This document shows positions 23,235-34,640 of a DNA stretch of 64,000 nt, one piece after another; position 1 is the stretch's first letter; each line of letters starts with the position of its first letter. The notes under the pieces are model-generated. The model was given only the letters and a program-made list of their open reading frames with translations, made no database searches and was not told the origin of the DNA. A program made the translations under genes and the position numbers. Origin of the DNA: Adiantum capillus-veneris (Eukaryota > Streptophyta > Polypodiopsida > Polypodiales > Pteridaceae); contig CM043947.1 in NCBI GenBank assembly GCA_014529385.2, positions 125,214,391-125,278,390 of the forward strand, given 5' to 3'.

Positions 23235-24448
23235 TTTTTACTTTGTCTTCGTGTCAAAGAATTGATTTGGGCTGCAACACCTCTTCTTTATCTTTGATCT
23301 CTAGCGGGTCCTCCATTAGTGGCTCTTTTTGTGGCTCTCCTTTGTAAGGCTTGAGTAGGTTCACATGGTTAACATTGTGAATGAGCCAATGGTTCGGAAA
23401 CTTTAATTGATAAGCCATCTCATTGATTGGCTTAAGAATTTAAAAAGGACCATAGTATCTTTTTGCTAGTTTATCATAATACTCTTGGTGGCCCGTAAGA
23501 ATCTTACCCGTCATATGCTTTAGATGAGCCTTGAGAAACTTTAGCAAGACCCAATCATTTTTCTTAAAGGCTAAGGCTCTTTTGTGCTTATTAGAAGCAA
23601 CCCTTTCTGCCTTTACTATAAGATGGATATAACCCTTTTTACTCTTTGAAAAATATTCTTGTAAGTCTCGGCTATATTCATCAGCATAGTAGGGTGCTTT
23701 TGGATCTTAACCTCAAAAGGTGCTTTCCCCATTTCACTTCCATTTGTGGATGATAGGCCAAAAGAGAAATTTAATCTACTTCCTAGATTTTCAAAGAGAC
23801 CCTTCTAGAAATTACTAGTCATTCTATGCATGATGTTGGCAAGCCATGATACTTGAAAATTTGAGATCTAGAGAGTGTTACCTTTTGATGTGCCTTAATA
23901 GTCTTTATGATAGGAATATAGTGTGTTTTCTTGCTAAGACTTTTGACTGAAACAATCCAATTTGCTTCCCTCGATCAAATTTCAATTTTTGGTACACCAT
24001 GCATTTTGAAACATACTCTTGTATGTTTACTTTTCATGGTAGGCCAACAAAAATACATTTCTACTCCTTGAAGAGTAGATTATGGAATCCTTCTTTGATC
24101 CATATAAGAAGAATCATAGGATTCAAACATGACTTTCTTATTGTATCAATGAATAAAACATAGCCTATTGCCGTTTGGAAGATAACCATCCTTCAAGGTG
24201 AATGGGTCTTTGTTTCTTCCCTAATGTAAAGGCTATAATTACCTACTTAAAGTCTTGGTCAGTAGCATACTCATCTATCATAAAAGATAGATTATTGTGA
24301 GTTGCTATAGACACCACATTTACCCTTGGTCATTGGGAAAGTGCATTGACCACTTGACTGTGCTTGCCAGCAATGTGAGCTATATGTAATTTAAATTGAA
24401 AAAGATTATTTGCCCACCTCATTTGTTTGACGAAAAGCTTGGTTCACG
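23235..24448 (-). pseudogene. family G gypsy integrase, heavily decayed
   Basis: No long frame is open, but the minus strand still reads short in-order blocks: HIAHIAGKHSQVVNALSQ (the tether before integrase), KAERVASNKHKRALAFKKND, and at 23,560-23,240 HMTGKILTGHQEYYDKLA, RYYGPF, IHNVNHVNLLKPYKGEP, a GPY/F-type integrase C-terminus. Numerous stops and shifts occur between these blocks. It continues the RNase H segment to the right. Confidence 0.75.
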
Positions 24449-25620
24449 TCATGAAGTTCTTGAGGCTTTGTGATCCATTTGTAGGATGAATGGAGCCCCC
24501 AAGAGATAGTTCTTCCATGTTTCTAAGGCATGTAGAATAGTTAAAAGCTCTTTTGCATATATGCCCAAGACCCGTTCATCGGCATTGAGCCTTTGACTCT
24601 CATATGTGGCACGCCCTTCTTGAAGCAAGACTACTCCAAGGCAATCACCACAAGCATCACATTGGACCCCAAATGGCTTTGAGAGATCCAGAAGCATGAG
24701 GACTGGTTGAGAGATAAGCTTCTCTTTGAGCTTGTCATAAGCATTTTGTTCTTTAGCAGTCCATGAGCACTTAACGTTCTTCTTTATTAAGTCATGCAAT
24801 GGTCCTGCTATTTGAGAGAATTTTTCTATGAAGCATCTATAGTATGCACACATACCAATAAAGCTTCTTAACTCATGTAGATTCCTTAGATTAGACCATG
24901 GTTTTATTATCTCCAACTTTGATGGATTCATATATATACCATCTTGATAGATAATGTGACCTAAATATTGAATCTCTTGTAGGAAAAATTCACTTTTCTT
25001 TTGATTAATGAAAAGAATATTCTCTCTCACAACTTGAAATATTACCTGGATGTGTCGCTTGTACTCCTCCAGAGAATTTGAGTGGCCTAAAGATTTGTGT
25101 CCATCGTAAGTTTAAATGCAACTGGAGCATTTGTCAGTGATCGTATTTGGTGCTCTAAAGTTGACACAGGTGAGATGTGTCATCTTTCTTTTGCACTAAA
25201 AGTACTCGTGAACAGAATAGAGAGGAGCTAGGCCTCGCCATCCCTTTTTCACCAATTCATGCAATTTCCTCATGATCTCCTTTTGTTGAGCTTGTGAAAC
25301 TTAATAAGGAGGTTTATTAGGAGGTGAGCTTACTAGTAGAAGCTCTATTGCATGGTCTCATCATCCCCTCGCTTTGGAGGTAGCTCACTAGGGATGTCAT
25401 CATTGAAAACATCTTGGAATCCATTTAGGAAACTAGACAACTTTAATTCCCCTTTATTCTCTTTATTACTACTTGTGAAAACATTAGAGTCATTTACAAA
25501 TTCTCTAACAAAAATCATATACACAAAAATAGAGCTTTTCATTGACTTAACAAAAGCAAGCATGTTTACTAGGGATATGGTGTTCCTCGACTCATTAGCA
25601 TCTATATACATGCTCTTTTC
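24449..25620 (-). pseudogene. family G gypsy reverse transcriptase and RNase H, catalytic core deleted
   Basis: From the right, FQDVFNDDIPSELPPKRGDD marks the usual entry to RT, then QQKEIMRKLHELVKKGMA-like and LVQKKDDT-like blocks with stops. The sequence then jumps to LTNAPVAFK and on to the open 193-codon piece 25,030-24,449 (FINQKKSEFFLQEIQYLGHI, RSFIGMCAYYRCFIEKFS). RT blocks that should lie on either side of LTNAP, including the catalytic aspartate pair, are missing. RNase H starts FGVQCDACGDCLGVVL, where DASD is altered to DACG. Confidence 0.9.
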
Positions 25621-27089
25621 CCTTTAGGTGAAATAGATTCTCCTTTCAGGGAACTTCATGTTGGCAGCCACGGGGTTGAACCATGGTGCCCCTAGGATAA
25701 CATCCTCATGTTGGAGAGGAGAGATGAAAAGAAGTATTCGAGGCTTGCTATCCCTTGAAAGCTGTTTCAACAGGTACAGTATCTCCCATCTCAAAAGTTT
25801 GAATGCCCAACTTGGTGGCCAACTCCGTTTTGATATGAAGTTGTGAGTAGAGTCAGGGTCAAATAAGATGAATGCATCATGCTCCCTTACTTTTCCCCAA
25901 GCATAGGAGAGAAATGAACCTTTGCAATGAGTATCCTCTTTTGGAGCTTCAACCATGGAAGCTCTAGGAGTGTCATTGAGTACATGTCTTTTGGGGCAAG
26001 AACGATAACTATGTCCTTGCTCCCCACACTTAAAGCATTTATGGTCTTTACGAAAGGCCTCAAATTATTTAGGAGAGAGGCTATTTTTACCTTTGTAAAC
26101 TCGTTTCTCCTTGGACTTGTTGTTGTTGGTGTTTGTGTTTCCTTGGGAAGAGTTTTGCGCATTGCTCTTCCCTTTAGATTCATTTCGATCCTTGTTTTCC
26201 ATGGGCTTGAAATTTCTTCCGGCCCCTTGTTGGAAATCGATCCTTGAAGCAACCATAGTTTGGTGGATGACTTTGGTGATAGTGCTAGGCCGTTGTACTT
26301 GACATACTCGGCCATTTCTTCAGGTAATACCACACAAAATTGTTGATTTTGTTTGATGAAGTCTATCCTTTGAAAGACTGTAGCTTTGAGATGTAAATCC
26401 CAAAACTTGTTTACACATTTGTGGATAGACTTGTTGAAGAGTAGCTTCAAACTTTGCCATTTGGTAAGCACTTTGTCCTTTGCATCGCTTGCAAGGAATT
26501 GCTTCATGATGGAAACTCGTAGAATTTTCGATGTCTTTGGGGCCTCGTTGTTGCATGAAGGCTAGCCCACCATTGACGAGTAGATTTCTGGGAGTGGCAT
26601 AACTTTGAGGACTCCGTGAAGCCCTTGTCTCCAAAGGTCTCATCAAATAGTTGGATGAAGGCCAATACTTTGTGGAATCAAAGGTGCCGTCATAGGTGAG
26701 AAAAGAGATTCTCTTTCCACCCCCTTTGAATTTCTTAAGCTTTTGGACCTTTGCCATGCGGGGTAGGTTTTGTAATGTCCTCTCCTCTTGTATTCTCTAG
26801 GAGAAAAACTATTTCTTTCGTCAGAAGAGGAGGAAGGTGAAGAAGAAGGAGAAGAGGGTGACCTCTTTCTTGGCTTTTTCTTCCTTTGTTTCCTCTCTTC
26901 CCTTTTGGAATGACGAGGAGAAGGACTGTGGGTTGACCATTTCCTCTTGGGAGGAATTGGCGATAGTCTAGACCTCCATCTTCATGGAGCCACATCTTTA
27001 GAGGAAATTAGGGATTCACTTCTTTCTCGTTCTTTGGATTCCTCCTCTCTTATGGGAGAGAGTCTTCTTTTGGGAGTCTCCTCAAGAGA
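25621..27089 (-). pseudogene. family G gypsy gag and protease, decayed
   Basis: It begins abruptly at 27,089 (LEETPKRRLSPIREEESKE), the same peptide found 70 codons into the gag at 63.4 kb, so the N-terminus is lost at the family A LTR. Next come an Arg/Ser-rich region (about 26,990-26,780), a gag capsid-like segment (GGKRISFLTYDGTFDSTK), and a zinc knuckle CFKCGEQGHSYRSC near 26,000. The protease follows, with ILFDPDSTHNFIS in place of the usual D-S/T-G. At least three frameshifts split these pieces. Confidence 0.88.
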
Positions 27090-27265
27090 TGTCAGAACAA
27101 GGGTCCTACGAGGCAAGGCCCAACCTAGGGGGTCAGGGACCTAGGCCAAGGACCTGGACTGGACCAGTGTGGACTGGGATCCGCTTAGGGAAAGATCTAG
27201 GAGCTAGGCCTATATAAAGGGTGGTAGGGAGGAGGATCCTACGTCTCAGTCCCCTAGGTCTTACA
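27090..27265 (+). repeat. family A short LTR (5' LTR)
   Basis: 176 bp, TGTCAGAACAAGGG...GGTCTTACA, with TATA box CCTATATAAAGGG about 60 bp before its end. It is followed by an initiator-Met primer site and so acts as a 5' LTR. It truncates the minus-strand gypsy gag at 27,089. Confidence 0.9.
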
Positions 27266-27266
27266 T

Positions 27267-27278
27267 TGGTATCAGAGC
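27267..27278 (+). other. family A primer-binding site (tRNA-iMet)
   Basis: TGGTATCAGAGC begins 1 nt after the LTR end. Confidence 0.9.
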
Positions 27279-27331
27279 AAGGTGGAGAGGAGGAAGGAGG
27301 GTGGAGCCATGGCGGGGAGAAAGCATGGTTT

Positions 27332-27397
<66 letters not shown>

Positions 27398-27519
27398 CAT
27401 TCATGGAGAATCGTCCTCTCTTGCTAGCTATGGAGGGAGTGGCTCTCATGTTTGGAGGCTTTTGGCATGTCTTGCATGCGGAGGAGCAAGGGAGCCGTGG
27501 GCACTGCCCCTTGCACATC
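27279..27519 (+). other. family A interior, 5' leader with (TC)n
   Basis: Leader sequence with a (TC)n run at 27,334-27,394, then GTGGGCACTGCCCCTTGC, a block also found inverted near 44,010. It is interrupted by element B at 27,520. Long Ser/Leu frames here are microsatellite artefacts. Confidence 0.6.
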
Positions 27520-28420
27520 TGTTAGCAGTTGGACACACCCAACGGAGAATGATTGCTTGGCACGATATTATTTTCTGTAATTATTCTTCAATTGAGAAAA
27601 CCCGTCATTTTACCTTCGAAAATAGTGGGGCTTGCAGAAGCTTCCAGATTGTATCCCATTTTTGACATCTAGATTGAGTAGATGGTTTGAGATTGTAAGG
27701 TATTTATACCACTTTTGACCTTAATGAAGAAAAACCCTTTGTCATTTAAAAAAAAAATGTTCTGTCTCTGTGAGTGAGCGTACTCTGTGTACGAGAGAGA
27801 GTAAGAGTTTCATCTTGACACTAAGCACACATCGGTGGTCGGAATTGAGTGCAGAGAAGTGCAGCATGTTTCCCTCGACGAGAGCTACGCGCCAATACCT
27901 ACATTGCGGGTGTACGGTCTGGCTTTGTGAACTATGTGGTGATTCAATGAGCATACGTTGTTTGTTTTTGCATTTCAGCATATCCATGCGTACGCATTGA
28001 GTAGAGCTAGACATTAGGCACTTTAGTTTTTGGAAACGACGATCTACAAATTTTGACCAGATATCCTACATGATTTTGCACCAGCTGTTTAGGGTTGGGA
28101 TTTTGGCTCATGGACCTTAGGGAGAGCGACCTATTGGTGTTAATAGGGTTTCCTTCAAGTTCTGTGGCGTTTCGAGAACGTTTGATGGGTTTTTGGCTCT
28201 TGAAAGCATTGTAGGAAATCTCCTCTTATGCACTCCTAAAGGCTATAGCTTAGACATTGGGTAGATACCTCTGTAGAAAGTAGTTGAGAGTCGGTCGAGT
28301 GTAGGTTGACACCCTATGCTTGCTTCCACATGCTTGCGGGTCGAGCTTCTTCCTTAGCTGACAAATCTTGTTAGGTGAGTTCTCACTGTGATGACGTCGG
28401 TCGTGGCATATCCGCCAACA
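27520..28420 (+). repeat. element B 5' LTR
   Basis: 901 bp. It contains GTATTTATACC as a TATA-like box near 27,702, an A-run near 27,750 and a half-site ATATCCTACA at 28,061 related to the internal palindromes. Confidence 0.92.
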
Positions 28421-28440
28421 TTGACGTCGCTGCCGGGGAT
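28421..28440 (+). other. element B primer-binding site (tRNA-Asp-like)
   Basis: TTGACGTCGCTGCCGGGGAT directly follows the LTR. It resembles the TGGCGCCGTTGCCGGGGA site that plant Tat/Athila elements use with tRNA-Asp, with three or four mismatches. Confidence 0.65.
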
Positions 28441-29490
28441 GAAAACCCTAGGTAGGTGACCGAGACTAGTCCTTGAGGATAGGGATTCTCTGGCTTGCCA
28501 GAGTCTCGTTTTACATTTAGATAGGATCAGAGGGTGAAGGACTCTCTAGGTATTACGAGGATTCTAGGAAGCAAGTGTCTGGCCTAGATCCTTCGACTTA
28601 GGTAGACTTAGGTAGTTTTAGGTATTAGTTGAGTTGGGGTGTAGAGAGTAGGAGGTGGAGTGGTAGAGGCGGTGAAAGGAGAGCTTGAGAGTCCTAAGAG
28701 GCTAGGAAGCAACCGAGACACCAATATCACCATCTCACATGATGAGTAGGAGTAGGGTAAGTAGGACATCGTGATTTATGATCTGGAGCACTTCATGCAT
28801 GCTATATTCGTTGTTAAGTGCATCATAAGGTTGTAAAAGACGGAAAAGAGTGTTTAGAAGCAGAAGAGAAGTTCAAAAGTTTCTCTGATTGTTTTTGAGA
28901 GAGCTGCAGAGCATCAGGAGCACTTTTGTCAAAAAATAAATAAATTTTAAGTCAGGAGACATCCTACATGTAGTACGTCTACAAGGTGTTCTGGTGGAAA
29001 TTTTGAAATTCTGAGTTGACCAGTGTGTTTAGAAGGTAGGTTTTACCTTATTTTCACCTGGAAAGTGGAAGTTTGACCATATCTTGACAGGATAAGGCCA
29101 GATAGAAGGAAAATTGCTAGACAACCTACCCAAATTGTGCCAAGGCATTATTTTAAGACCAAAACCATAGGATGGCTGCATGAGCATGATCTACATGATT
29201 TATTGAGCGCCTGAGAAAGGTTTCATCTCAATTGGGTGAGAAAATTGGGTTTTAAGCTTACTTTAGTATCTTTGATTGAAAAGGGCTAGGATAGCTAAAA
29301 TTCGGGTCTTTTGAAATCCAAATTAAAATCTAAGCATAGCACTGGGCTGCTCACATCAAGGGGAAATTGTGGCTCAAGTTTGGGGTCAAACAGACCATAT
29401 AGACATCCTACGCGTAGGATGTGTTCTGTGTGATTTGGCACTCCAAACCCAGCTTTGAGCATACCAAAGTGATAAGCACCTTAAGAGGAG
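28441..29490 (+). other. element B leader; two palindrome-bearing sites
   Basis: Non-coding. Related palindromes occur at 28,958 (imperfect) and 29,402 (ACATCCTACGCGTAGGATGT, perfect). Gag, protease and RT expected here are missing. Confidence 0.6.
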
Positions 29491-29494
29491 TCTA

Positions 29495-30646
29495 TGCTTT
29501 GAAAGAGAATACCTGCTGATTCTAGAACACGCACATGGAGGTATAAGTGGAGGCCATTTTTAAGGTGAGACGACAAAAATTGTCTTAACTGTAGGAATAT
29601 GGTGGCCTACATTGCATATGGATGCTGAGGAGTTTGTAAAGCGTTGTGACGCATGTCAGCGCACCAAGGTGCCGATAAAGAGAGATGAGATGCCACTACG
29701 GCCAATGATGGGAGCAAGGGCATTTGCAAAATGGGGCATTGATTTTGTGGGGCCTATTTTACCCCCTGCATATCACACCCATAGCCAATATATCATTGTG
29801 GCTATGGACTATCTCACAAAATGGGCGGAAGCCAAGGCAACACAAAAAGCAGACGCAAGAACCACTACACATTTTTTGTATGAGAATGTCTTTGTACGAT
29901 ACGGATTACCAATAGAAATTGTCAGTGATCGAGGAACACATTTTCTTAATGAAGTCATTGAATATCTTCTAGAGGAATTCTTGGTCATACATAGAAAATC
30001 TGCTCCATATCATCCACAGGCAAATGGACAAGCTGAGGCCACAAATAAGACACTATGCACTGTTCTAACTAGAATTGTATCACAGTCAAGGACAGACTGG
30101 GATCAGCAGTTACACTCAACACTATGGGCATATAGGGTAGCTTACAAAACATCAATCGGAACAACACCGTACAACATGGTGTTTGGTCTAAACGCTATAT
30201 TACCCATAGATTTTTTAATTCCAACTCTACGAGTAGCGAAACGCTTGGAATGGACAGGGCATGAGCTCTCTTCAAGAATAGATGATCTTGAAAATCTAGA
30301 TGAACTTTGATTGAGAGTTGTAGCTTCAATTTATGCTAAAAAGAGAAGACAAAAAGAGTTTTTTGACAAGCATGTGCGCACAAAAGAGTTCAAAACAGGT
30401 CATTATGTACTTATTTATACTTTGAAGCAACATGCCAAGAAACTTAAAAAGCGAGGGATGGGACCCTTTGTGATTAGTGACTTATCACAAAGTGGAGCTG
30501 CCAAACTTGCTACATTAGTAGGAGAAGAAATGCCAAATTTGATTAGTGGGTGTCGATTAAAAGAATATCATTTACCACTAACACAGGATATGCTTCAACA
30601 AATCCATCAAGAAAAACAACGGATGAAGGAGAAACAGAGGGTATAG
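29495..30646 (+). pseudogene. element B integrase
   Basis: A decayed zinc-binding start (LEHAHGGISGGHF, then a stop near 29,575) leads into an open 232-codon frame from 29,612. It has CDACQ completing the zinc site, then the core with WGIDFVGP (Asp), SDRGTHF (Asp) and NGQAEATN (Glu), all catalytic residues present. TGA at 30,308 is followed in frame by 111 codons of C-terminal domain (KKRGMGPFVISDL). The enzyme would join element cDNA to the chromosome. Two stops make this copy unlikely to act, but the core is well preserved. Confidence 0.92.
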
Positions 30647-30654
30647 AAGAAGCC

Positions 30655-31073
30655 TAAGCAGAAGCAAAAGAACGCATTGCAAAACGAAGGCTTCTACGAC
30701 AACAACAACAATGTGGATCATCGTTGCGAATAAATGCTATTCGACTAACGAATTTTGATGAAGACACAGTGGAGCCAATAATTGCAGTCAAAGTGGGTAG
30801 CAATCAAGTTGAATCGACGGCATTGCTTAATTCTGGAGCTCAAGAAAATCTGATCTCTTACAGATTATACAAACAGCTCAAGCCCAAAGATCAACTACAT
30901 CCTTCTCCACAAGTGCTGGAAAGTAGTACATCACATTCGCTGAAAACATTGGGCTGGACTATATTGCATGTACAAATACATCAATATATTTACCCACACA
31001 AGTTTTACGTGGTTGAGAATGAAAGCACACAACAGCCCATGTTGTTGGGACAACCTTGGTAAAAAGAGTATAA
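30655..31073 (+). pseudogene. retropepsin-like domain downstream of integrase
   Basis: The open frame 30,724-31,062 reads VEPIIAVKVGSNQVESTALL, then NSGAQENLIS, and ends PMLLGQPW, stop, NVQIDWN. This is the layout of a gypsy aspartic protease or a clan relative: D-S-G near the start, and LG-PW with ID-W at the end. The catalytic Asp of the DSG triad is Asn (LLNSGAQ). In normal Ty3/gypsy elements protease precedes RT and integrase, so its place here is unusual. Confidence 0.65.
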
Positions 31074-31074
31074 T

Positions 31075-31956
31075 GTGCAGATAGATTGGAATGCGGATGC
31101 AGTCAAAATTCAGCATGCACAAGAACAACAGGTGGTAGCCTTTGCTCAGCAACCCCGGAAGAACCAGATGGCAGAAACACAATCACTGGATAAAGAACCA
31201 AAAAGATGGGTGCCACTAAAGAACAACATGATACTCATGGAAAATAAACAGGGAACTGCCAACCATGTCCAATACCAACATACAACAACACAGATCACAG
31301 TGAAAAGATCAAGGTTAGCAACACGCGAAAAACAAGTATGGGTGCGAAAGGATAGAGGTGACATGGCAGACAAACCACAATACAACAGAAGAAATCAACA
31401 GAAGCACACAGTTCAACAAAAAAACAAGGGAATAAAAAAGATATGGGTACGAAAGAAAATGCTCAGTAACAACTTACATGCGGCTCGCATTTGGATCCCG
31501 AAACCAAAGCAACGGGAACTCCCTTCAGTACAAGCAACATCGGCATGCAGACACACACTACATATGAAACCGGCAAACCGATCTAGGTGGGTGCCAATCA
31601 GCATCACAACAATGACAACCATGGAAGTAGCAATAAACCTACAAAACCCTCCAAAACAAAGCTACCAATGGAAAAAAAAAAGAGACAAAGACTATGACCA
31701 ATTCCGCCACCACAATTCTCTCCAAGGAGACAACCATGGCCATATTGACAGTAGTGGCAAACCAAGCGACTTTTTCAAGAAAGACGATAAAACAAAGAGC
31801 GGTAGAATTACAACTTTTACTTGCAAAGAAAATCCGCCAACCAAATCAACAACAAAGAGGAAACCTCAACGTCGAATGCCAATAAGCATTTTGCTTATTC
31901 CCTCCTCTTGCACAGCATTGATTTTTCCATGCATTGATCGAGTATACAACATATAG
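31075..31956 (+). CDS. basic Lys/Arg/Gln-rich ORF with repeated WV(P/R)K motif
   Basis: The frame is open for about 290 codons in continuation of the protease-like domain after one stop. It has no ATG near its start. The composition is strongly basic (K, R, Q, N). A short motif recurs five times: KRWVPLK, QVWVRKD, KIWVRKK, RIWIPKP and SRWVPIS. No fold is evident. It may be a linker or nucleic-acid-binding tail of the protein that carries the protease-like domain. Function is unknown. Confidence 0.4.
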   Translation: MQIDWNADAVKIQHAQEQQVVAFAQQPRKNQMAETQSLDKEPKRWVPLKNNMILMENKQGTANHVQYQHTTTQITVKRSRLATREKQVWVRKDRGDMADKPQYNRRNQQKHTVQQKNKGIKKIWVRKKMLSNNLHAARIWIPKPKQRELPSVQATSACRHTLHMKPANRSRWVPISITTMTTMEVAINLQNPPKQSYQWKKKRDKDYDQFRHHNSLQGDNHGHIDSSGKPSDFFKKDDKTKSGRITTFTCKENPPTKSTTKRKPQRRMPISILLIPSSCTALIFPCIDRVYNI

Positions 31957-32048
31957 GGACACATTACACGGCCGAGCATTAGCACAATTTTTAACCCATG
32001 CATGGCACATACACCGATGTGATACCTTGTCGTCCGGGAGGACTCCAG

Positions 32049-32063
32049 CTAGGAGGGGGGGAG
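32049..32063 (+). other. internal polypurine tract identical to the terminal one
   Basis: CTAGGAGGGGGGGAG matches base for base the tract at 38,082-38,096 beside the 3' LTR. Confidence 0.75.
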
Positions 32064-32169
32064 GCATTCTCAAATGCGGACGCAATGGTAAAAAGAGCAA
32101 AAAAGGCCATGTTTTTCGACCATTTTAGAGGGTTGTCGTTTGATTGCGAAATTTTCTGGACTAACCCAA

Positions 32170-32395
32170 GTACATATGCCCTTATACAACATGAATCTAC
32201 AAGTATATGCCCTTATACAGCATGAATCTACAAGTATATGGGGCCAAACGCCAAATCAAGCCCCTAGGTGTGTGTATATAGGTAAAAATAGCCAAATACA
32301 TATGCCCTTATATAGCATGAATCTACAAGTATATGGGGCCAAACGCCAAATCAAGCCCCTAGGTGTGTGTATATAGGTAAAAATAGCCATTTTTC
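32170..32395 (+). repeat. tandem duplication of a 95-bp block
   Basis: TATGCCCTTATA starts at 32,175, 32,206 and 32,301. The last two begin a 95-bp unit ending GGTAAAAATAGCC that is almost perfectly duplicated. The first is a 31-bp partial unit. Confidence 0.85.
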
Positions 32396-33760
32396 AGGCA
32401 AAATATTGGTAAACGAAGAAATCCGGACATAAAAATTGCATGTGAGTGTATATAGTGTTTTCGGTGATGTTTTTGAGTTATTTTGATTTTTGGGGATTTT
32501 TTGGGTTTAATTTGCTATTTTCTTTTTAATTTTACTAATTATCGACAAAAAACTTCAAAAATACAAAAAGCAGGCAAAATACGGTCGTAATAAAAAACAA
32601 AAAATATGGGGATAATCAATGGCTATAGGACAACCTATGGTACAATGGGGGTACAATTATGTGAATGGAGCGGAAAGCGTGTTTTTGCCAGATTTTGACC
32701 GAAACGTCAAATTTCTCGGAAATTGGGCAAATGGAGTCCAAATCAAGAATTTTTCGAGCCTAAACCGCATCTCGCAAGAAGTTGGGAGCACATGTCAAAT
32801 TTCATGGAAAGTGGTTCGGGGACCCCCATTATAAGATTTTTTCACTTCATTTAAGCTCATTTCTACTATTGCCTTCTTGAGAGAGAGCTCTTGCCACCTA
32901 GAGAGAACTGGACTTCCAACAGCTTCTACGACGCGGACGACCACCTGACAGGCTCCAGACATGAGAGGTAGGCTCACCAACTTGAGCTTTTCGCATATGT
33001 TTGATGTTTTGTCGTGAAAACTAGCGTAGGGTTCACACGAGAAGCGAGCAGGAGAGACCTACAGGTAGAAGTGGCCACCTAACGGCTAACCCAAAAGCAA
33101 TGAGGCTTCATCGGCGGCTTACCCTAGCATAGGAGACCACTTTTGAATGCACAAAGGTCGCGGAAAATCATTGGAAAAAACCCTAACTTCTAGAGCCCTG
33201 CAAGAGGCCACCAAATGGTAAATCGGTGGAAAGGTGCCCAAATGCTACCAAAACTCATGGGTAGGAGCATCTCGACATGCTCGACAAGGCTATATATCCC
33301 ACATGGCCATAAGGCGACCCGAAGCGGCACTAAGCTTCAGACACACAAAGCGTCAACTAGCTCTCACGGCCAAACCGCATGTCCGTTTGTCACCAAACTT
33401 CACGAGCGGCTTTCCTAGACCATCAACAACCAAGTCCTATGGTGGTAGACCACCACAAGTCATAGACGACATGTAAACGCAACCACGAGTGCTTCCAGAA
33501 TGACAAATTGCCAAACAGAGCTCCGGTGAAGCCAAAGTCGACAAAAACCATATGGCAAGGATCCCCAAGGAACCATGAGGCTATGGAGACTAACATCAAG
33601 AAATTTCACCGCCGAAAAGCACTCCAAGAGTCAAAAAACGGCTCAGAGGCTCTGAAAGCCACACAGGGAGTTTCTATCTATTTATTTGACTTTTTTGTTG
33701 AAATAGGGCTTAAAAGGGACTCAAGGGGGCTCATAGCACTTCTTATATAAATTTCATCAA
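32396..33760 (+). other. element B non-coding middle
   Basis: No convincing frame. It includes a 5'UTR-like stretch at 32.8-33.1 kb. Several 60-80 codon frames around 33.2-33.75 kb overlap and lack motifs. Confidence 0.5.
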
Positions 33761-33762
33761 GA

Positions 33763-34640
33763 GACATCCTACGCGTAGGATGTCTCAAGGCCATATCTGG
33801 GAGCCAAACTCAACATCTCATATCACACATAGTTTCTACATAGCCTGTATATGCTAGCCACCAAGTTTCATCACATTTGGACAAAAGTTGACCTCATATG
33901 CATCAGAAAATGAAAAGTCAGAGCATAGAGGCAATAGTGGGTCATAGACCTACCAAAACTAGTCCAAATCACATGAAAGTTGCACAATATACTCATGAGC
34001 ACATTGCCAACCTAACTCTGGGGTCAGATGTGAAATTTGATGAAATAGACATCTTACGCGTAGGATGTCTAAATGACTAGTTTGACCCCCAGATGGTATT
34101 TTTGAGTTCTAGATCTCTTTATAACACCTTCACAAGCTCATGTATCAAATTTCAAGCCATTCTCATCATCTTTGGCCCCCAACACCTCCAAGATGCACTT
34201 TTTGAGCCTAAAAACACTACAAATGCTCTTAACAAACACCAATACTTATCCAAAGCAAAATCTAAGAGCAGGTCCATGTTCCACATGGTAAGGGCTACCC
34301 CCAGAACCAACTTCAAGTCATTTTGATAAAATAAACATCCTACGCGTAGGATGTCTCCAGTGTCATTTTCACCTACTGTGCAGGATCTGACTTCATGGAA
34401 GCCATTAACATGGTCTAAGAAGCCTGTATATCAACTTTCAACTGCTTTGAATATCATTTTCCACCTGTTGAGGACATCCTTCCCAATTTGTGAGCCAAAA
34501 GCCTAAATCTGCCCAAAATTGCACCTTTTGATGCCCAAACCCAATTCCAATGACATAGCCATGTTGCACAGGTCAAGGGCCACCAGCCTACCAAGTTTCA
34601 CCAAAAACAGACAAGGTAGACATCCTACACGTAGGATGTC
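33763..34640 (+). repeat. regular array of 22-bp palindromes, period about 285 bp
   Basis: Four palindromes sit at 33,763-33,784, 34,048-34,069, 34,334-34,355 and 34,619-34,640, spaced 285, 286 and 285 bp. The core is ACATCCTACGCGTAGGATGT. The first copy is perfect and the others have one substitution each. Sequence between them is also weakly repeated (GGGGTCA, CAAGTTTCA-CA, ATAGAC before each site). Related sites occur at 28,958 and 29,402, and half-sites in both LTRs. Confidence 0.88.

Noticed and set aside
27267-27278. TGGTATCAGAGC sites as tRNA gene ends
   Set aside because: No upstream tRNA cloverleaf; each lies 1-2 nt inside an LTR, so they are primer-binding sites.
27282-27665. Ser/Leu-repeat open frames across the (TC)n run
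   Set aside because: All three frames of a CT repeat stay open. There is no domain before or after it, so the long frames are microsatellite artefacts.
33763-34640. CRISPR-like array of spaced palindromic repeats
   Set aside because: Spacing of 285 bp, only four units, and location in a plant retrotransposon with no cas genes.
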